Shown here: one piece after another, positions 16,743 through 26,052 of the stretch | How positions within the stretch are numbered: the first letter of the stretch is position 1 | Layout: each line of letters starts with the position of its first letter | Origin: Deinococcus apachensis DSM 19763 | GTDB taxonomy: Bacteria; Deinococcota; Deinococci; Deinococcales; Deinococcaceae | Assembly: GCF_000381345.1 (NCBI RefSeq) | Contig: NZ_KB906402.1 | Span: 62,001 to 126,000 of the forward strand | DNA length: 64,000 bases | Direction of reading: 5' to 3' | Notes under the pieces: model-generated | Database searches by the model: none | What the model saw: only the letters and a program-made list of their open reading frames with translations | What the model was told of the DNA's origin: nothing | Made by a program: the position numbers and the translations under genes

Positions 16743-19700
16743 TCACGGCGACCTCCCCCAGTTCACCCGGTCCCGCGCCCCGGCCGCCCTCCAGGCAGCG
16801 GCCAGGCCGCGGCGGCCCGGAATGTTGTTCACGAACCGCTCGCGGTCTAGCCCGTCCAGCTTGCTGGCCTGGCGCTCCAGAAGCCGCCAGCCCTGCTCCA
16901 GCACGCTTGCCGCGCGCGCGTCGCCGCATGCCCACAAGACTTCAAAGCATGCCAGGCACGTCTCCGACCAGTCGTCCAGCAGGTGCGTTTGCTCCAGCAG
17001 GGGGAGGAGCGCCTCCACGAGCCTCAGTGCCCGCTCAGGACGGGCCTTGGCCATCTCAAGCCGGATCAATCCGGTTTGACTTTGAATCCACTTGAACGCT
17101 TCATGTGCGTACTGCCGCTGGTACGCATGAAACGCCGCCTCGGCTTCCTCAAGCCGCTCCAGGGCGAGCAAGGCCCTGGCCTCCTCAATTACGGGTGTCA
17201 GCCCAATCTGCCGCGCCAGTTCCAGCGCCCGTTCGGGGTGCTCCTGGCAGAGTTCGAGCTCGGCCAGGTCCTCCAGAAGGTGACCGAGCATGTCACGGTC
17301 AAGAGGTCGAATGGCTTCGATAGCGGCCTCGAAAAGGGCACGCGCCTCGACCAAGTTCCCCAGCACAGCTTCCACATACGCCAATTGATGCTGCGCCTCG
17401 ACGATCTTCACTGGGATACCTGTGCGCCGGTAAAGCTCCAGTGCCATCTGGGCGAACCGCTCAGCCTCCACACACTCGCCCTCCCCCAGCCTCGTGCGCG
17501 ACAGGTAAAGAAGCGCGCCGCCTTCAAGCTGGCGCTCCCCGATCTGGCGCGAGCCTTCCAGTGCGGTCTCCAGCAGTGCCCGTGCCTCCGGGAAACGACG
17601 CTGATTGCTGGCAAGCACGCCCAGGGCCAGTTCGGCGTGAACCTCGGCCCGGCGGTCGCCAAGACGCCGTGCCCCGGCAAGGCTCTGCCTGAGAAGCGTG
17701 GTCGCCTGGGGGAAGTCCCCGAGGTTGAGGGCGATGATCCCCAGACTCTTGACGGCGATCTGCTCCCCCCGCAGGTCGCCGATCTGGCGGTACAGCGCGA
17801 GGACCTGTTCAAAGGTGGCTTGGGCTTCCCACAGGTCATGGTGAAAAGCCACCCAGCCCAGCTCGTGGAGAGCTGCCGCCTGAATCCACCCAGCCCCGGG
17901 TCCGGCCACCTGGAGCGCCCGCCGCAACTGAGACTCGGCCTCCTTCAGCCGTCCCAGGCGGCGCAGGACGCCGCCCCGGGCGAGGTCACCCTCCATCTGG
18001 AAGTCGCGATGCCGGGCGGCGACGGCCCGCGCCATCGCCCACTCCGCCGCCGCGAACGCAGCAGGCAGATCATTGACCTGCTGCGCGTGGTTCACCCGCC
18101 GCAGCGCCGCCTGACAGCGCCTGCCGTCGTCGTCCAGCGCCTCGGCGAGCCGCTCCAACGCCGCCACGTCCCGGAGCTGAGGCTCACGCTGGCCCTGGAG
18201 GTCAAGGGCTTTCTCCCGAACCAGCAGCAGCTCGAAACGCCTCTCCACGTCGCGCTCCGGCGTCAACTCCAGCCCCCGGGTCAGCAGGCGCTCGGCCTCG
18301 TGCGGCGCGCCCTGGCGGATCGCCTGCTCCCCGGCCTGTCGGTAGAACTCGGCGGCCCTCTCATCCTCCCCCGCCCGGTCGTAGTGCCAGGCCAACACCA
18401 CCGGGTCAGGTGCCTCGGCGTACAGCTCCTCCAGGGCCTGCCCCACCTCGCCGTGGAGGAGGCGCCGCTCGCCCTGCCCCAGCTCCCCGTACAGGTAGTG
18501 TTGGAACAGGGTGTGGGCGAAGCGGTAGCCCGTCAGCCGCCGCCGTCCGGCCCGCAGTTCGCCCCCCTCCCGCACCAGCCCGTGCCGCCCCTCCAGGTGC
18601 TGCGAGAGGTCGCGCAGCAGCGGGCGGGGCGCCAGCCCCTGCACCTGGGCCACGACCTCCGCCGTGAAGGTTTCGCCCTCCACGCTCGCCACCCGCAACA
18701 CCTCCTGCTGGGCCTCCTCCAGGTGACCGATGCGCTGCTCGATCACCCCCTCCACCCGTGAGGGCAGGGTGTCGAACTCCAGCCTCGGGCCGACCACCAA
18801 GCAGCCCGCGCTGTCCCGGACCAGGTCACCGCGCTCCTGCAGGCTCCGCAGCAGCTCGACGGTGAAGAGGGGATGCCCCTCGGTGTGCCGGAAGAGGGCC
18901 TCGCGGAAGTCCGTCCCCAGCCGGTTGGGCTCGGTGTCCAGCAGGTGGTTCACGAACTCGCGCCCCTCCGTTTCGCCCACCTGCAAATCGACCCACACGT
19001 CCTCGGCGTACCGCTTGATCTCGGCCAGCACCCGCTCCAGGGGGTGACGCTCGGTACCGCGCCGATACAGCTCGTGGGGCCGGTACGTACCGACCAACAG
19101 CGCGGTGCTGCCCTCCAGGCGGCGCGACAGGTGAAAGAGGAGGTCAACCGAGGCGGCGTCCGCCCAATGCAGGTCGTCCACGATCAGCAGGAGGGGCCGC
19201 TCGGAGGCGAGTGCCCGCAGGACGTTGGCGTACTGCTCCAACAGGTGCTCGGGTTGGACTGCGGCCTGAGCACTGGGCTTGCGTTTGGCGAGTTTTTCCA
19301 GTTCGTCCAGCCAGCCCGCCTTCTGCGCCAGGGCCTTGCCCGCTTTGGCGACCAGCACGCCACCCGGGACGATGGTGCCCACCAGGTCAGGGCCGACCTC
19401 GATCAGCACCTGGGTGGAGCGCACCAGCCAGCGCCGCAGGCGGCCCTCGTGAGGGTGCGGTTCGGCTGCCGCGCGCCCGGCCACGCCGACCAGCACCCCC
19501 AGGAGCTCGCGGAAGGGCAGGTAGGGGTCGCCCACCCCGCTCTGAGCATTGCAGTTGCCGGAGGCCACCGCGAGGTGCTCGTCCGCGTCCTGCGCCCGGC
19601 GGGCGAACGCCTGGACCAGCGCGGTCTTGCCGCCCCCCGCCTCGCCAGTAACGAAACACACCTGCCCCTGGCCGGTCAGGGCGCGCGCCAGAAACGTCTC

Positions 19701-19748
19701 CAGCCGCGCCAGTTCCTGCTCCCGCCCCACGAATGGAAGTTCGCTCAT
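16743..19748 (-). CDS. STAND-type AAA ATPase with TPR array
   Basis: A 1001-aa protein when started at MSELPFVGREQELARL, the standard opening of AAA_16/NACHT-like STAND proteins; the open frame extends to 20015 without homology. The P-loop GEAGGGKT is at residues 35-42, Walker B LLLIVDDLHWADAAS lies near 190, and a winged-helix region follows. The second half is a long run of tetratricopeptide repeats, usually the ligand sensor. No DNA-binding domain is present at either end, so it is unlikely to be a MalT-type activator and more likely acts through a partner. The SIR2-like gene follows 102 bp downstream. The Shine-Dalgarno site is weak (CGGGGGT). Confidence 0.82.
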   Translation of the reverse strand: MSELPFVGREQELARLETFLARALTGQGQVCFVTGEAGGGKTALVQAFARRAQDADEHLAVASGNCNAQSGVGDPYLPFRELLGVLVGVAGRAAAEPHPHEGRLRRWLVRSTQVLIEVGPDLVGTIVPGGVLVAKAGKALAQKAGWLDELEKLAKRKPSAQAAVQPEHLLEQYANVLRALASERPLLLIVDDLHWADAASVDLLFHLSRRLEGSTALLVGTYRPHELYRRGTERHPLERVLAEIKRYAEDVWVDLQVGETEGREFVNHLLDTEPNRLGTDFREALFRHTEGHPLFTVELLRSLQERGDLVRDSAGCLVVGPRLEFDTLPSRVEGVIEQRIGHLEEAQQEVLRVASVEGETFTAEVVAQVQGLAPRPLLRDLSQHLEGRHGLVREGGELRAGRRRLTGYRFAHTLFQHYLYGELGQGERRLLHGEVGQALEELYAEAPDPVVLAWHYDRAGEDERAAEFYRQAGEQAIRQGAPHEAERLLTRGLELTPERDVERRFELLLVREKALDLQGQREPQLRDVAALERLAEALDDDGRRCQAALRRVNHAQQVNDLPAAFAAAEWAMARAVAARHRDFQMEGDLARGGVLRRLGRLKEAESQLRRALQVAGPGAGWIQAAALHELGWVAFHHDLWEAQATFEQVLALYRQIGDLRGEQIAVKSLGIIALNLGDFPQATTLLRQSLAGARRLGDRRAEVHAELALGVLASNQRRFPEARALLETALEGSRQIGERQLEGGALLYLSRTRLGEGECVEAERFAQMALELYRRTGIPVKIVEAQHQLAYVEAVLGNLVEARALFEAAIEAIRPLDRDMLGHLLEDLAELELCQEHPERALELARQIGLTPVIEEARALLALERLEEAEAAFHAYQRQYAHEAFKWIQSQTGLIRLEMAKARPERALRLVEALLPLLEQTHLLDDWSETCLACFEVLWACGDARAASVLEQGWRLLERQASKLDGLDRERFVNNIPGRRGLAAAWRAAGARDRVNWGRSP

Positions 19749-20017
19749 ACCCCCGCTTTCTGGGAGGTCACCCACCTCCGGGGAAAGGCGCCCGGACCCG
19801 GCAACGCTGGCCTTTTCAAGGCGGGCGGCTCTCGACCCGTCTGCCTCGCTCGTTCCGAGCCCCGTTTCCCTACGCCCGTGCGGCGCAACCAGGCCTGACC
19901 TTCCGAACTTAGGGCGGCCTGTCTCTGGCGACTGCGACCCGGTGGCCGGGAACGACCGGCGGGGGCCGGTCGGGCGCGTGGAACGGCGACCGATGCGTTC
20001 ATGACGCCTCCTCATGC

Positions 20018-21257
20018 GTGGTGGGAGCGGACGCGCTGGAATCCCAGTATGCGCTCTCTGAACCTTCCGGAGTGGTCCTCAGCGGGCCGGGCGCGGGGGG
20101 GCGGTCGCTTCCCGCTCGATCAGCTCGGTGGGGAAGGGAGGGAAGCCCCGGGTCGTACTGGGGCTCCTCCCCGAATGTGGGCGTGCCGTCCGACTACGCC
20201 GCGCGCTACGGCATGGACTACCTGCCCATGCTGTGGAACAGCACCCTCGACCCCGCTAGCATCGAGAGCAGGCTGCGGGACAACCCCGCCGTCAAGGACC
20301 TGCTGGTCCTGAACGAACCCAACTGACCGACCAGGCCAACCTCACCCCCTCTCAGGCCGCCGTCCTGTGGCCCCGTTCCAACAGGTGGCGCGCGACACCG
20401 GCGTGGGGCTGGTCGGCCCGGCGATGAACTGGGGCACGATCTCTGGGTAAACGACCCGGTGTGTGGCTGGACGCCTTTTACTCGGCCTACCGGGCGAGGA
20501 ACGGGGGCCGCGCCCCGCGGATCGACTCCCTTGCCTTCACTGGTACGACGACGGGCTCGTCGCGGGGCAGCTCGACCGCCTGAAGCAGTGCGACAAGTCC
20601 TTCTGGGTGACCGGGTACTCCAACAGGCACGGCGGAACGGACGGCCCCCGGATCGACACGCTCGCAGGGCAGAAGGCGCGGATGGCCGACATGGTGGCGA
20701 CCCTGGAGGGCCGCGCCCACGTGTTCCGTCCCGCCTGGTTCACCGGGCGCTGGAACAATGATTCGCCCTCCATCAGCCTGCTGGGGCGGACCGGGCAGCC
20801 CACCGAGCTGAGGCAGTACCACCTCTCGCTGCCCTCCAGCGCGACCGGCGGAACGGGCACCTGCGGCGCGGCCAATCTCGCGCTGGGCAGGCCCGCCAGC
20901 GCCTCCTCGACCGAGAACGGCGGCCGCGCCCGCGGGCGCGGCCCTCGACGGCAACGCCGGAACCCGCTGGTCGAGCGCGTGGAGTGATCCGCGGTGGGTG
21001 CAGGTGGACCTGGGGACTCCGCGAAACATCTGCCGGGTCACCTTGCCTTGGGAGGAGGCCTACGGCAAGGCCTTCGAGATCGAGGTCTCGAACGACACGA
21101 AGACCTGGACTCCGGTGTACTCGTCCACCACGGGCACGGGGGACACCCAGACGCTGAACGTGAGCGGCACGGGCCAGTACGTCCGCATGTCTGGGACCCA
21201 GGGCGGCACGAGCACGGCTATTCCCTCCCCGAGTTCCAGGTGTATGGTGCGCCCTGA
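20018..21257 (+). pseudogene. Glycosyl hydrolase catalytic-core protein with F5/8 C domain, multiply frameshifted
   Basis: Joined across frames the sequence reads SYWGSSPNVGVPSDY, LLVLNEPNLTDQAN, LVGPAMNWGT, LAFHWYDDG and FRPAWFTGRWNND, a Glyco_hydro_cc (Asl1-like) domain. It is followed by an F5/8 type C (discoidin) domain, ALDGNAGTRWSSAWSD to FQVYGAP and a stop. The frame changes at about 20323, 20374, 20445, 20459, 20538, 20925 and 21216: six of these are -1 changes and one is +1 or -2. There is no convincing N-terminus or signal peptide, so the 5' end is also lost. Homology begins at about 20150. Confidence 0.75.
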
Positions 21258-21422
21258 GCCTGCTCACCACCAGAACATTCCCGTGACTTCACGTCATGGC
21301 CGTCCCTGCCATTCACAGGGCGCCGAACCGGAAAGGAGAACACGCCGGACCCATTGCCCGCCGCCCAGCCACAGCCAAGAGCCCACCGTTCGAGCAGGTG
21401 TTCACACCCCGAAAGGATGCCG

Positions 21423-23369
21423 ATGCGACACCATCACCAAGCGCGTCATCTCTCCCAGGCGGCTCCCAAGCCCAACCGTTCCCGTGCGGGCAAGGCCAGA
21501 AACCGGGCCGTCACCCTGCTGGCGGGCCTCACCCTGGCCCTGAGTGCCTGTGGCCAGGTGCCTACCCCGGCGGCCGGGGCCGACAGCCGGACCCTGGGCC
21601 AGCTCGCCGCTCCGGGGGGCCAGCGCGACCTCGGCCCCAACGTCATCATCTTCGACCCCCACATGCCGCTCGCCGAGATTCAGGCGAAGGTGGACGCGAT
21701 CAGTGCCCGGCAGGTCGACAACGAGATGGGCTCCGGGCGGTACGCGCTGCTCTTCAGGCCGGGTGTCTACGGCACGGCCACCCAGCCCCTGCACATCCAG
21801 GTCGGCTACTACACCGAGGTGGCGGGCCTGGGCGCCTCTCCGGGCGACGTGACGATCAACGGCAAGGTCGAGGTCTACAACCGCTGTCTGGAGGGCGGCG
21901 GCACCAGCAACTGCCTCGCGCTCGTCAACTTCTGGCGCACGCTGTCGAACCTCACCATCAACGTGAACGGCACGGGCCAGGACGGCTGCCGCGCCTCCGC
22001 CAACTTCTGGGCGGTCTCGCAGGCGGCGCCCATGCGGCGGGTGAACGTCGTGGGGGGCAACCTCAGCCTGATGGACTACTGCACCGCCGGGCCGCAGTAC
22101 GCCAGCGGGGGCTTTATTGCCGATTCGAAGACGGGCTTCATCATCAACGGGTCCCAGCAGCAGTTCCTGATCCGCAACAGCACCATCGGCGGCTGGTCGA
22201 ACGGCGTGTGGAACCAGGTCTTCTCGGGGGTCGAGGGCGCGCCGGGTGAGGCCGGATTCCCGAACCCGCCCTACACGACGCTGGACACGACGCCCGTCAG
22301 CCGCGAGAAGCCCTACCTCTTCATGGACGCACAGGGGGCGTACCAGGTCCGGGTGCCCGCCGCCACGCGAAACAGCCGCGGCATCACCTGGCAGAACGGG
22401 ATGACGCCGGGCCGCACAGTCCCGCTGGATGACTTCTTCGTGGCCCGGCCGTCCGACTCCGTGCAGGCCATCAACCGGGAACTCGCCCGCGGCAAGAACC
22501 TGCTCCTCACGCCGGGGGTCTACGACATCGACCGCAGCATCGACGTGAAGCGCGCCGACACGGTTGTCCTGGGTCTGGGGCACGCCACGCTCACGGCAGT
22601 GGGCGGCGCCGTGCCGGTGACCGTCGCGGATGTGCCGGGCGTGGTCATCGCGGGCGTCACGATGGACGCAGGCCCCGTGAAGTCGCCCGCCCTGCTCCAG
22701 GTTGGCAAGAAGAACGGCAACAACGGCCGCCCGCACAACGATCCCACCAACCCCACGACTCTGACTGACGTGTACTTCCGCGTCGGCGGCCCACACGTCG
22801 GCAAAGCGGACATCGGGCTGGAGGTCAACAGCGACAACGTGCTGATCGACCACGCCTGGGTGTGGCGCGCCGACCACGGGATCGAGGGCTTCTCGGGCGA
22901 TACCGAGCGCTGGAATACCAACACTGGCCGCAACGGTGCGGTGATCAACGGGGACAACGTGACGGCCACCGGCCTCTTCGTTGAGCACTTTCAGCAGTAC
23001 AACACCATCTGGAACGGCGAGAACGGCACGACCGTGCTGTACCAGAACGAGCTGCCGTACGACCCGCCCACCCAGGCCGACTGGCAGCATGGGGGCACCC
23101 TGGGCTGGGCGGGCTACAAGGTCGGGGACCGGGTGAAAACGCACCGGCTCTACGGCGGCGGCGTCTACGTCTTCAACCAGAACAACCCGTCCATCCACAC
23201 AGAAAACGGCTTCGAGGTGCCCAATACCGCGGGGGTCCGCCTGCACCACATCATGACCGTCAACCTCAGCGCGGGCACGATCAACCACGTGGTGAACGGC
23301 GTGGGCGCTGCGGCGGGTACCAGCAAGGTCGGCCAGCCGGTCTACGTCACCGACTACCCGACCCCGTGA
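21423..23369 (+). CDS. Secreted lipoprotein, pectate-lyase-like beta-helix
   Basis: A 648-aa protein with a signal peptide and lipobox LSACGQ. The mature part starts NVIIFDPHMPLAEIQAKVDA and carries ALLFRPGVYGTA, GYYTEVAGLGASPGDVTINGK, WRTLSNLTIN, VSQAAPMRRVNV and MDYCTAGPQYASGGFIAD. These blocks belong to a right-handed beta-helix (GH55/pectate-lyase superfamily) family that is widespread in actinomycetes and, as I recall, often mislabelled adenylyl cyclase. A carbohydrate-binding or cleaving role fits the fold. GAAAGGA lies upstream of the ATG at 21423; the open frame reaches further 5' without a site. It stands after a broken glycosidase gene and ends at a strong hairpin. Confidence 0.85.
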   Translation: MRHHHQARHLSQAAPKPNRSRAGKARNRAVTLLAGLTLALSACGQVPTPAAGADSRTLGQLAAPGGQRDLGPNVIIFDPHMPLAEIQAKVDAISARQVDNEMGSGRYALLFRPGVYGTATQPLHIQVGYYTEVAGLGASPGDVTINGKVEVYNRCLEGGGTSNCLALVNFWRTLSNLTINVNGTGQDGCRASANFWAVSQAAPMRRVNVVGGNLSLMDYCTAGPQYASGGFIADSKTGFIINGSQQQFLIRNSTIGGWSNGVWNQVFSGVEGAPGEAGFPNPPYTTLDTTPVSREKPYLFMDAQGAYQVRVPAATRNSRGITWQNGMTPGRTVPLDDFFVARPSDSVQAINRELARGKNLLLTPGVYDIDRSIDVKRADTVVLGLGHATLTAVGGAVPVTVADVPGVVIAGVTMDAGPVKSPALLQVGKKNGNNGRPHNDPTNPTTLTDVYFRVGGPHVGKADIGLEVNSDNVLIDHAWVWRADHGIEGFSGDTERWNTNTGRNGAVINGDNVTATGLFVEHFQQYNTIWNGENGTTVLYQNELPYDPPTQADWQHGGTLGWAGYKVGDRVKTHRLYGGGVYVFNQNNPSIHTENGFEVPNTAGVRLHHIMTVNLSAGTINHVVNGVGAAAGTSKVGQPVYVTDYPTP

Positions 23370-23401
23370 CCGACACGAGGCAGGATTAATACAAAGGAAG
23401 T

Positions 23402-23430
23402 GGGCCGGAGCAGGAAGTTCGCTCCGGCCC
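23402..23430 (+). terminator. Hairpin after the beta-helix lipoprotein gene
   Basis: GGGCCGGAGC and GCTCCGGCCC make a perfect 10-bp stem around a 9-nt loop, 33 bp after the stop. There is no T-run. Confidence 0.55.
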
Positions 23431-23523
23431 TGGCTGTTCCCTCCACGCCGTCCCAGCTCTGGAAGCTGCGCTGATGGGCCGCTCTCGCCGGGTGGGCGCC
23501 CCCTCACCCCTGGCGGCGCCAGG

Positions 23524-23546
23524 CCCTCTCCCAAGAGGGAAGAGGG
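23524..23546. terminator. Second stem-loop in the convergent gap
   Basis: CCCTCTCCC pairs with GGG-A-AGAGGG around an AAGA tetraloop (one bulged A). Lying between the convergent beta-helix and amidase genes, it probably serves the minus-strand amidase or both. Confidence 0.35.
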
Positions 23547-23629
23547 TCAGCAAGAGGAAGGGGCACCAGAGCGTTGTCCTGGGTGGAGATCCAGGCCTGG
23601 CTCCGGCCCACTTCCCTTGCCCACCCGAC

Positions 23630-25471
23630 CTACCGTCCGGCCCGGCCCAGCGCGGCGTCGCGGTAGAAGCGTTCGAGGCCCAGGGCGATGGCCTGCGCGA
23701 AGCGTTCGCGTCCGGCCGCACTCATCAACAGCCGCAGGTTGCCCTTGTCGGTCAGGAACGCCGTCTCGATCAGGATGCTGGGCTGGGTGGTCGGCCGCGC
23801 CAGCGCCAGGTTCTGGTAGTGGACCCCGTCGTTGCCCACCTCGGGCAGCACACTCACCAGGCTGGCGAGCAGCGTATCCGCCAGCGCGCGGGCCTGGGGC
23901 TGGTAGTAGTACACGCCGCTGCCCCGCTTGGTGCGGGGGTCCGTCCCGTCCGGCAGGGCGTTGGCGTGGATGCTCACGAGCAGGTCGGCATTGCTGGTCT
24001 CGGCGAGCAGCGGGCGGTCGTAGATCGGCACCGTCACGTCCGCCTCGCGCGTCAGGACGACCGTGGCGCCCTTCTCCCGCAGCAGCTCGGCCACCCGCAG
24101 CGCGATGGGCAGGTTCAGGTTCTTCTCCGGCACCCGCAGCGGCCCGGCCCCGCCGAACTCGTCCCCCCCGTGCCCCGGGTCCAGGACGATGGTCCGGCCA
24201 CGCAACGGGGCGCGGGCGTCGAGGGTCGGGGCGTTCCGCACCCGCAGCACCAGGGTCGTGCCCTCGTAGGTGGCATCGTAGCCCCAGGGGGCGGCGCTTA
24301 AGTCCACATGCACTCGCGCCACGCCGTCACTCTCCTGGGTCCAGCGCACGTCGCGCACCGGCCCTTTCGGGAAGTCGGAGACGATGTAATCCACGTCCGC
24401 AATGCTCTGGAACAGCCGCAGGTCCAGGCTGGAGCTGTCCGGGTTCACCTGCTGCTCCACCGTGAAGGGCACCCGGGTGGGCAGGTTCAGCCGCACTTCA
24501 CTGTGGGTGTCCCCCGTCTTCACGCCAATCTGGGTGAAGATCGCCCGGGGAAGGGGCGTGCCCTCGGGCCGCAGGGTGAGGGTGCTCTTGGGGGCGTTCA
24601 GCGTCAGTGTCCCCGACGCCTGCACCGCAAAGGTATTGCCCTCCTCGCCCACGACCACGGCGAGCGCGCCCGGCCGCGGAAAGACCACGTAGTTGCGGCC
24701 CGCCCCGTTGCGCCACACGAAGGTCCCCGCCTGGAGACCCCGCCCGGGGATGGTCGCCGTGACCTCCGCCACCCGGGGGCCGGTGCCCGTCACGCTGAGC
24801 TTGCCCGGGCTGGTCGCGGTGGCCGTGGTGCCGTCCGTGGCCGTCAGGGTGAACGCCACGGGCGCGGCCTCCAGCTTCTCCGGCAGCAGGAAGGTCCCCT
24901 CGTAGCGGCCCGGCGCCGTCTCCGCCATCAGCAAGGGACCGAGGTCGCCGACCTTGAAGGACGCCTTCCCCCCGGCGGTGCCCGTGAAGGCCACCGGCAC
25001 CGCCCGCAGCTCCAGATTCTGGGGCTGGACGTAGGCCACCCGGTCCGCGGCGGGCAGCAGGCTGGCGGGCACGATCTGGGCCGCGCCTGTGGGGAGCGGC
25101 GCGGGCGGCGCGCTCGTCACCCGGAGGTCCTGACGGGCCGTCTCGCCGCCCTGGGTGGATTCCAGCGTCAGGATGTTCTCGCCGGACTTCAGGGGCACCC
25201 ACTCGATGAAGAGCCCGTCGCCTCCGACATCGACGGGCTGACCGTTCAGGGTGAGGGTCGCCCCGGGTTTGACACTGCCCTCCAGCAGCACGTGGTCGTA
25301 CGCCACCGTGTACTTGTCCGGCGGGTAGGCCACGAAGATGGGCGCGTCGCTGATGGGGGGAAGCAGGGTCGTCCCCGTCGTCGTGGGTGTGGTTGCGGGG
25401 GCCGCCGTCTGGGCGAGGGCGACCGTTCCGATGGACAGCAGCAGGGTGGCGAGCAGAAAGCGGCGCAGCAT
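23630..25471 (-). CDS. N-acetylmuramoyl-L-alanine amidase with AMIN domain
   Basis: A 613-aa exported protein (MLRRFLLATLLLSIGTVALAQ). An Ig-like N-terminal part is followed by an AMIN peptidoglycan-targeting domain around residues 345-410 (VDYIVSDFPKGPVRDVRW). The C-terminal Amidase_3 domain begins TIVLDPGHGGDEFGG; zinc ligands are His in DPGHGG, Glu in EKNLNLP and His in SIHAN, and the catalytic Glu is in ILIETAFLTD. The enzyme cleaves the lactyl amide bond of peptidoglycan during cell separation. AGGAGGT stands 5 nt before the ATG at 25471. The family position is AmiA/AmiC-like. Confidence 0.93.
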   Translation of the reverse strand: MLRRFLLATLLLSIGTVALAQTAAPATTPTTTGTTLLPPISDAPIFVAYPPDKYTVAYDHVLLEGSVKPGATLTLNGQPVDVGGDGLFIEWVPLKSGENILTLESTQGGETARQDLRVTSAPPAPLPTGAAQIVPASLLPAADRVAYVQPQNLELRAVPVAFTGTAGGKASFKVGDLGPLLMAETAPGRYEGTFLLPEKLEAAPVAFTLTATDGTTATATSPGKLSVTGTGPRVAEVTATIPGRGLQAGTFVWRNGAGRNYVVFPRPGALAVVVGEEGNTFAVQASGTLTLNAPKSTLTLRPEGTPLPRAIFTQIGVKTGDTHSEVRLNLPTRVPFTVEQQVNPDSSSLDLRLFQSIADVDYIVSDFPKGPVRDVRWTQESDGVARVHVDLSAAPWGYDATYEGTTLVLRVRNAPTLDARAPLRGRTIVLDPGHGGDEFGGAGPLRVPEKNLNLPIALRVAELLREKGATVVLTREADVTVPIYDRPLLAETSNADLLVSIHANALPDGTDPRTKRGSGVYYYQPQARALADTLLASLVSVLPEVGNDGVHYQNLALARPTTQPSILIETAFLTDKGNLRLLMSAAGRERFAQAIALGLERFYRDAALGRAGR

Positions 25472-26052
25472 GAAACCTCCTGGGGGTGAGTCTGTGGCCG
25501 AGTGTACCAATCGTCCGGCGCAGGCCCTGCGTCAAACTCGTGTGGGCGTCACCCGGAGGAGGGGGTGAAGGGCGTCAGGATGGGGACACGGCGCTGTGCC
25601 CGCAGGAAGACGGCTTCGGGCGAAGGAACGCCGGAGCCCTCTGTCGTCCGGAGGCGTTGCTGCCCCACGGCGCAACTTGAGCTTTGGGCGGCCATTTCGG
25701 TCCAGTTACGGGAACTCGCCTCTACCAGTCGCCGACGCGGGCCGCGCTGTCATGATCCTGTCAGGACTTCCTGGCTCCAGGGAAAAAACCTGTAGGTAAT
25801 CACACTTTCGGTGGCCAAAAGGGGTCTCGTGTCTTTGGCGGTGAAGTGGCCCTAACCGGGCTCTCCAGGCCAAAAAGCCCTCCTGCACGTTGTTTATTCC
25901 GTTGCGCCCCACGGGCGCCCTGCTCGGACCAAGTGTGATGAAGCTGTGATCACAGGATTAGTAAGTTTTTCACAGCAGCAGCGGGGAGATAGACGGTGCC
26001 CGCGGCGCTGCCACCCGACGCCCTTCCCCTTCCCCCACGTAAAGGAGTTGCT
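25472..26052. other. Divergent intergenic region, about 580 bp
   Basis: This gap lies between the amidase (minus) and the DUF4388 gene (plus). The right end holds the TGTGA repeat cluster listed separately and an AT-richer stretch consistent with promoters. No coding frame with a credible start was found. Confidence 0.5.
25934..25976. promoter_or_regulatory. TGTGA/TCACA operator cluster upstream of the GTPase module
   Basis: TGTGAT occurs twice 11 nt apart, the second inside the perfect palindrome CTGTGATCACAG (25944-25955). GCTGTGA (25943-25949) pairs with TCACAGC (25970-25976). The half-sites are those of CRP/FNR-family regulators, but the spacing is not the classic N6. It lies 77-119 nt before the DUF4388 start. 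Confidence 0.4.
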
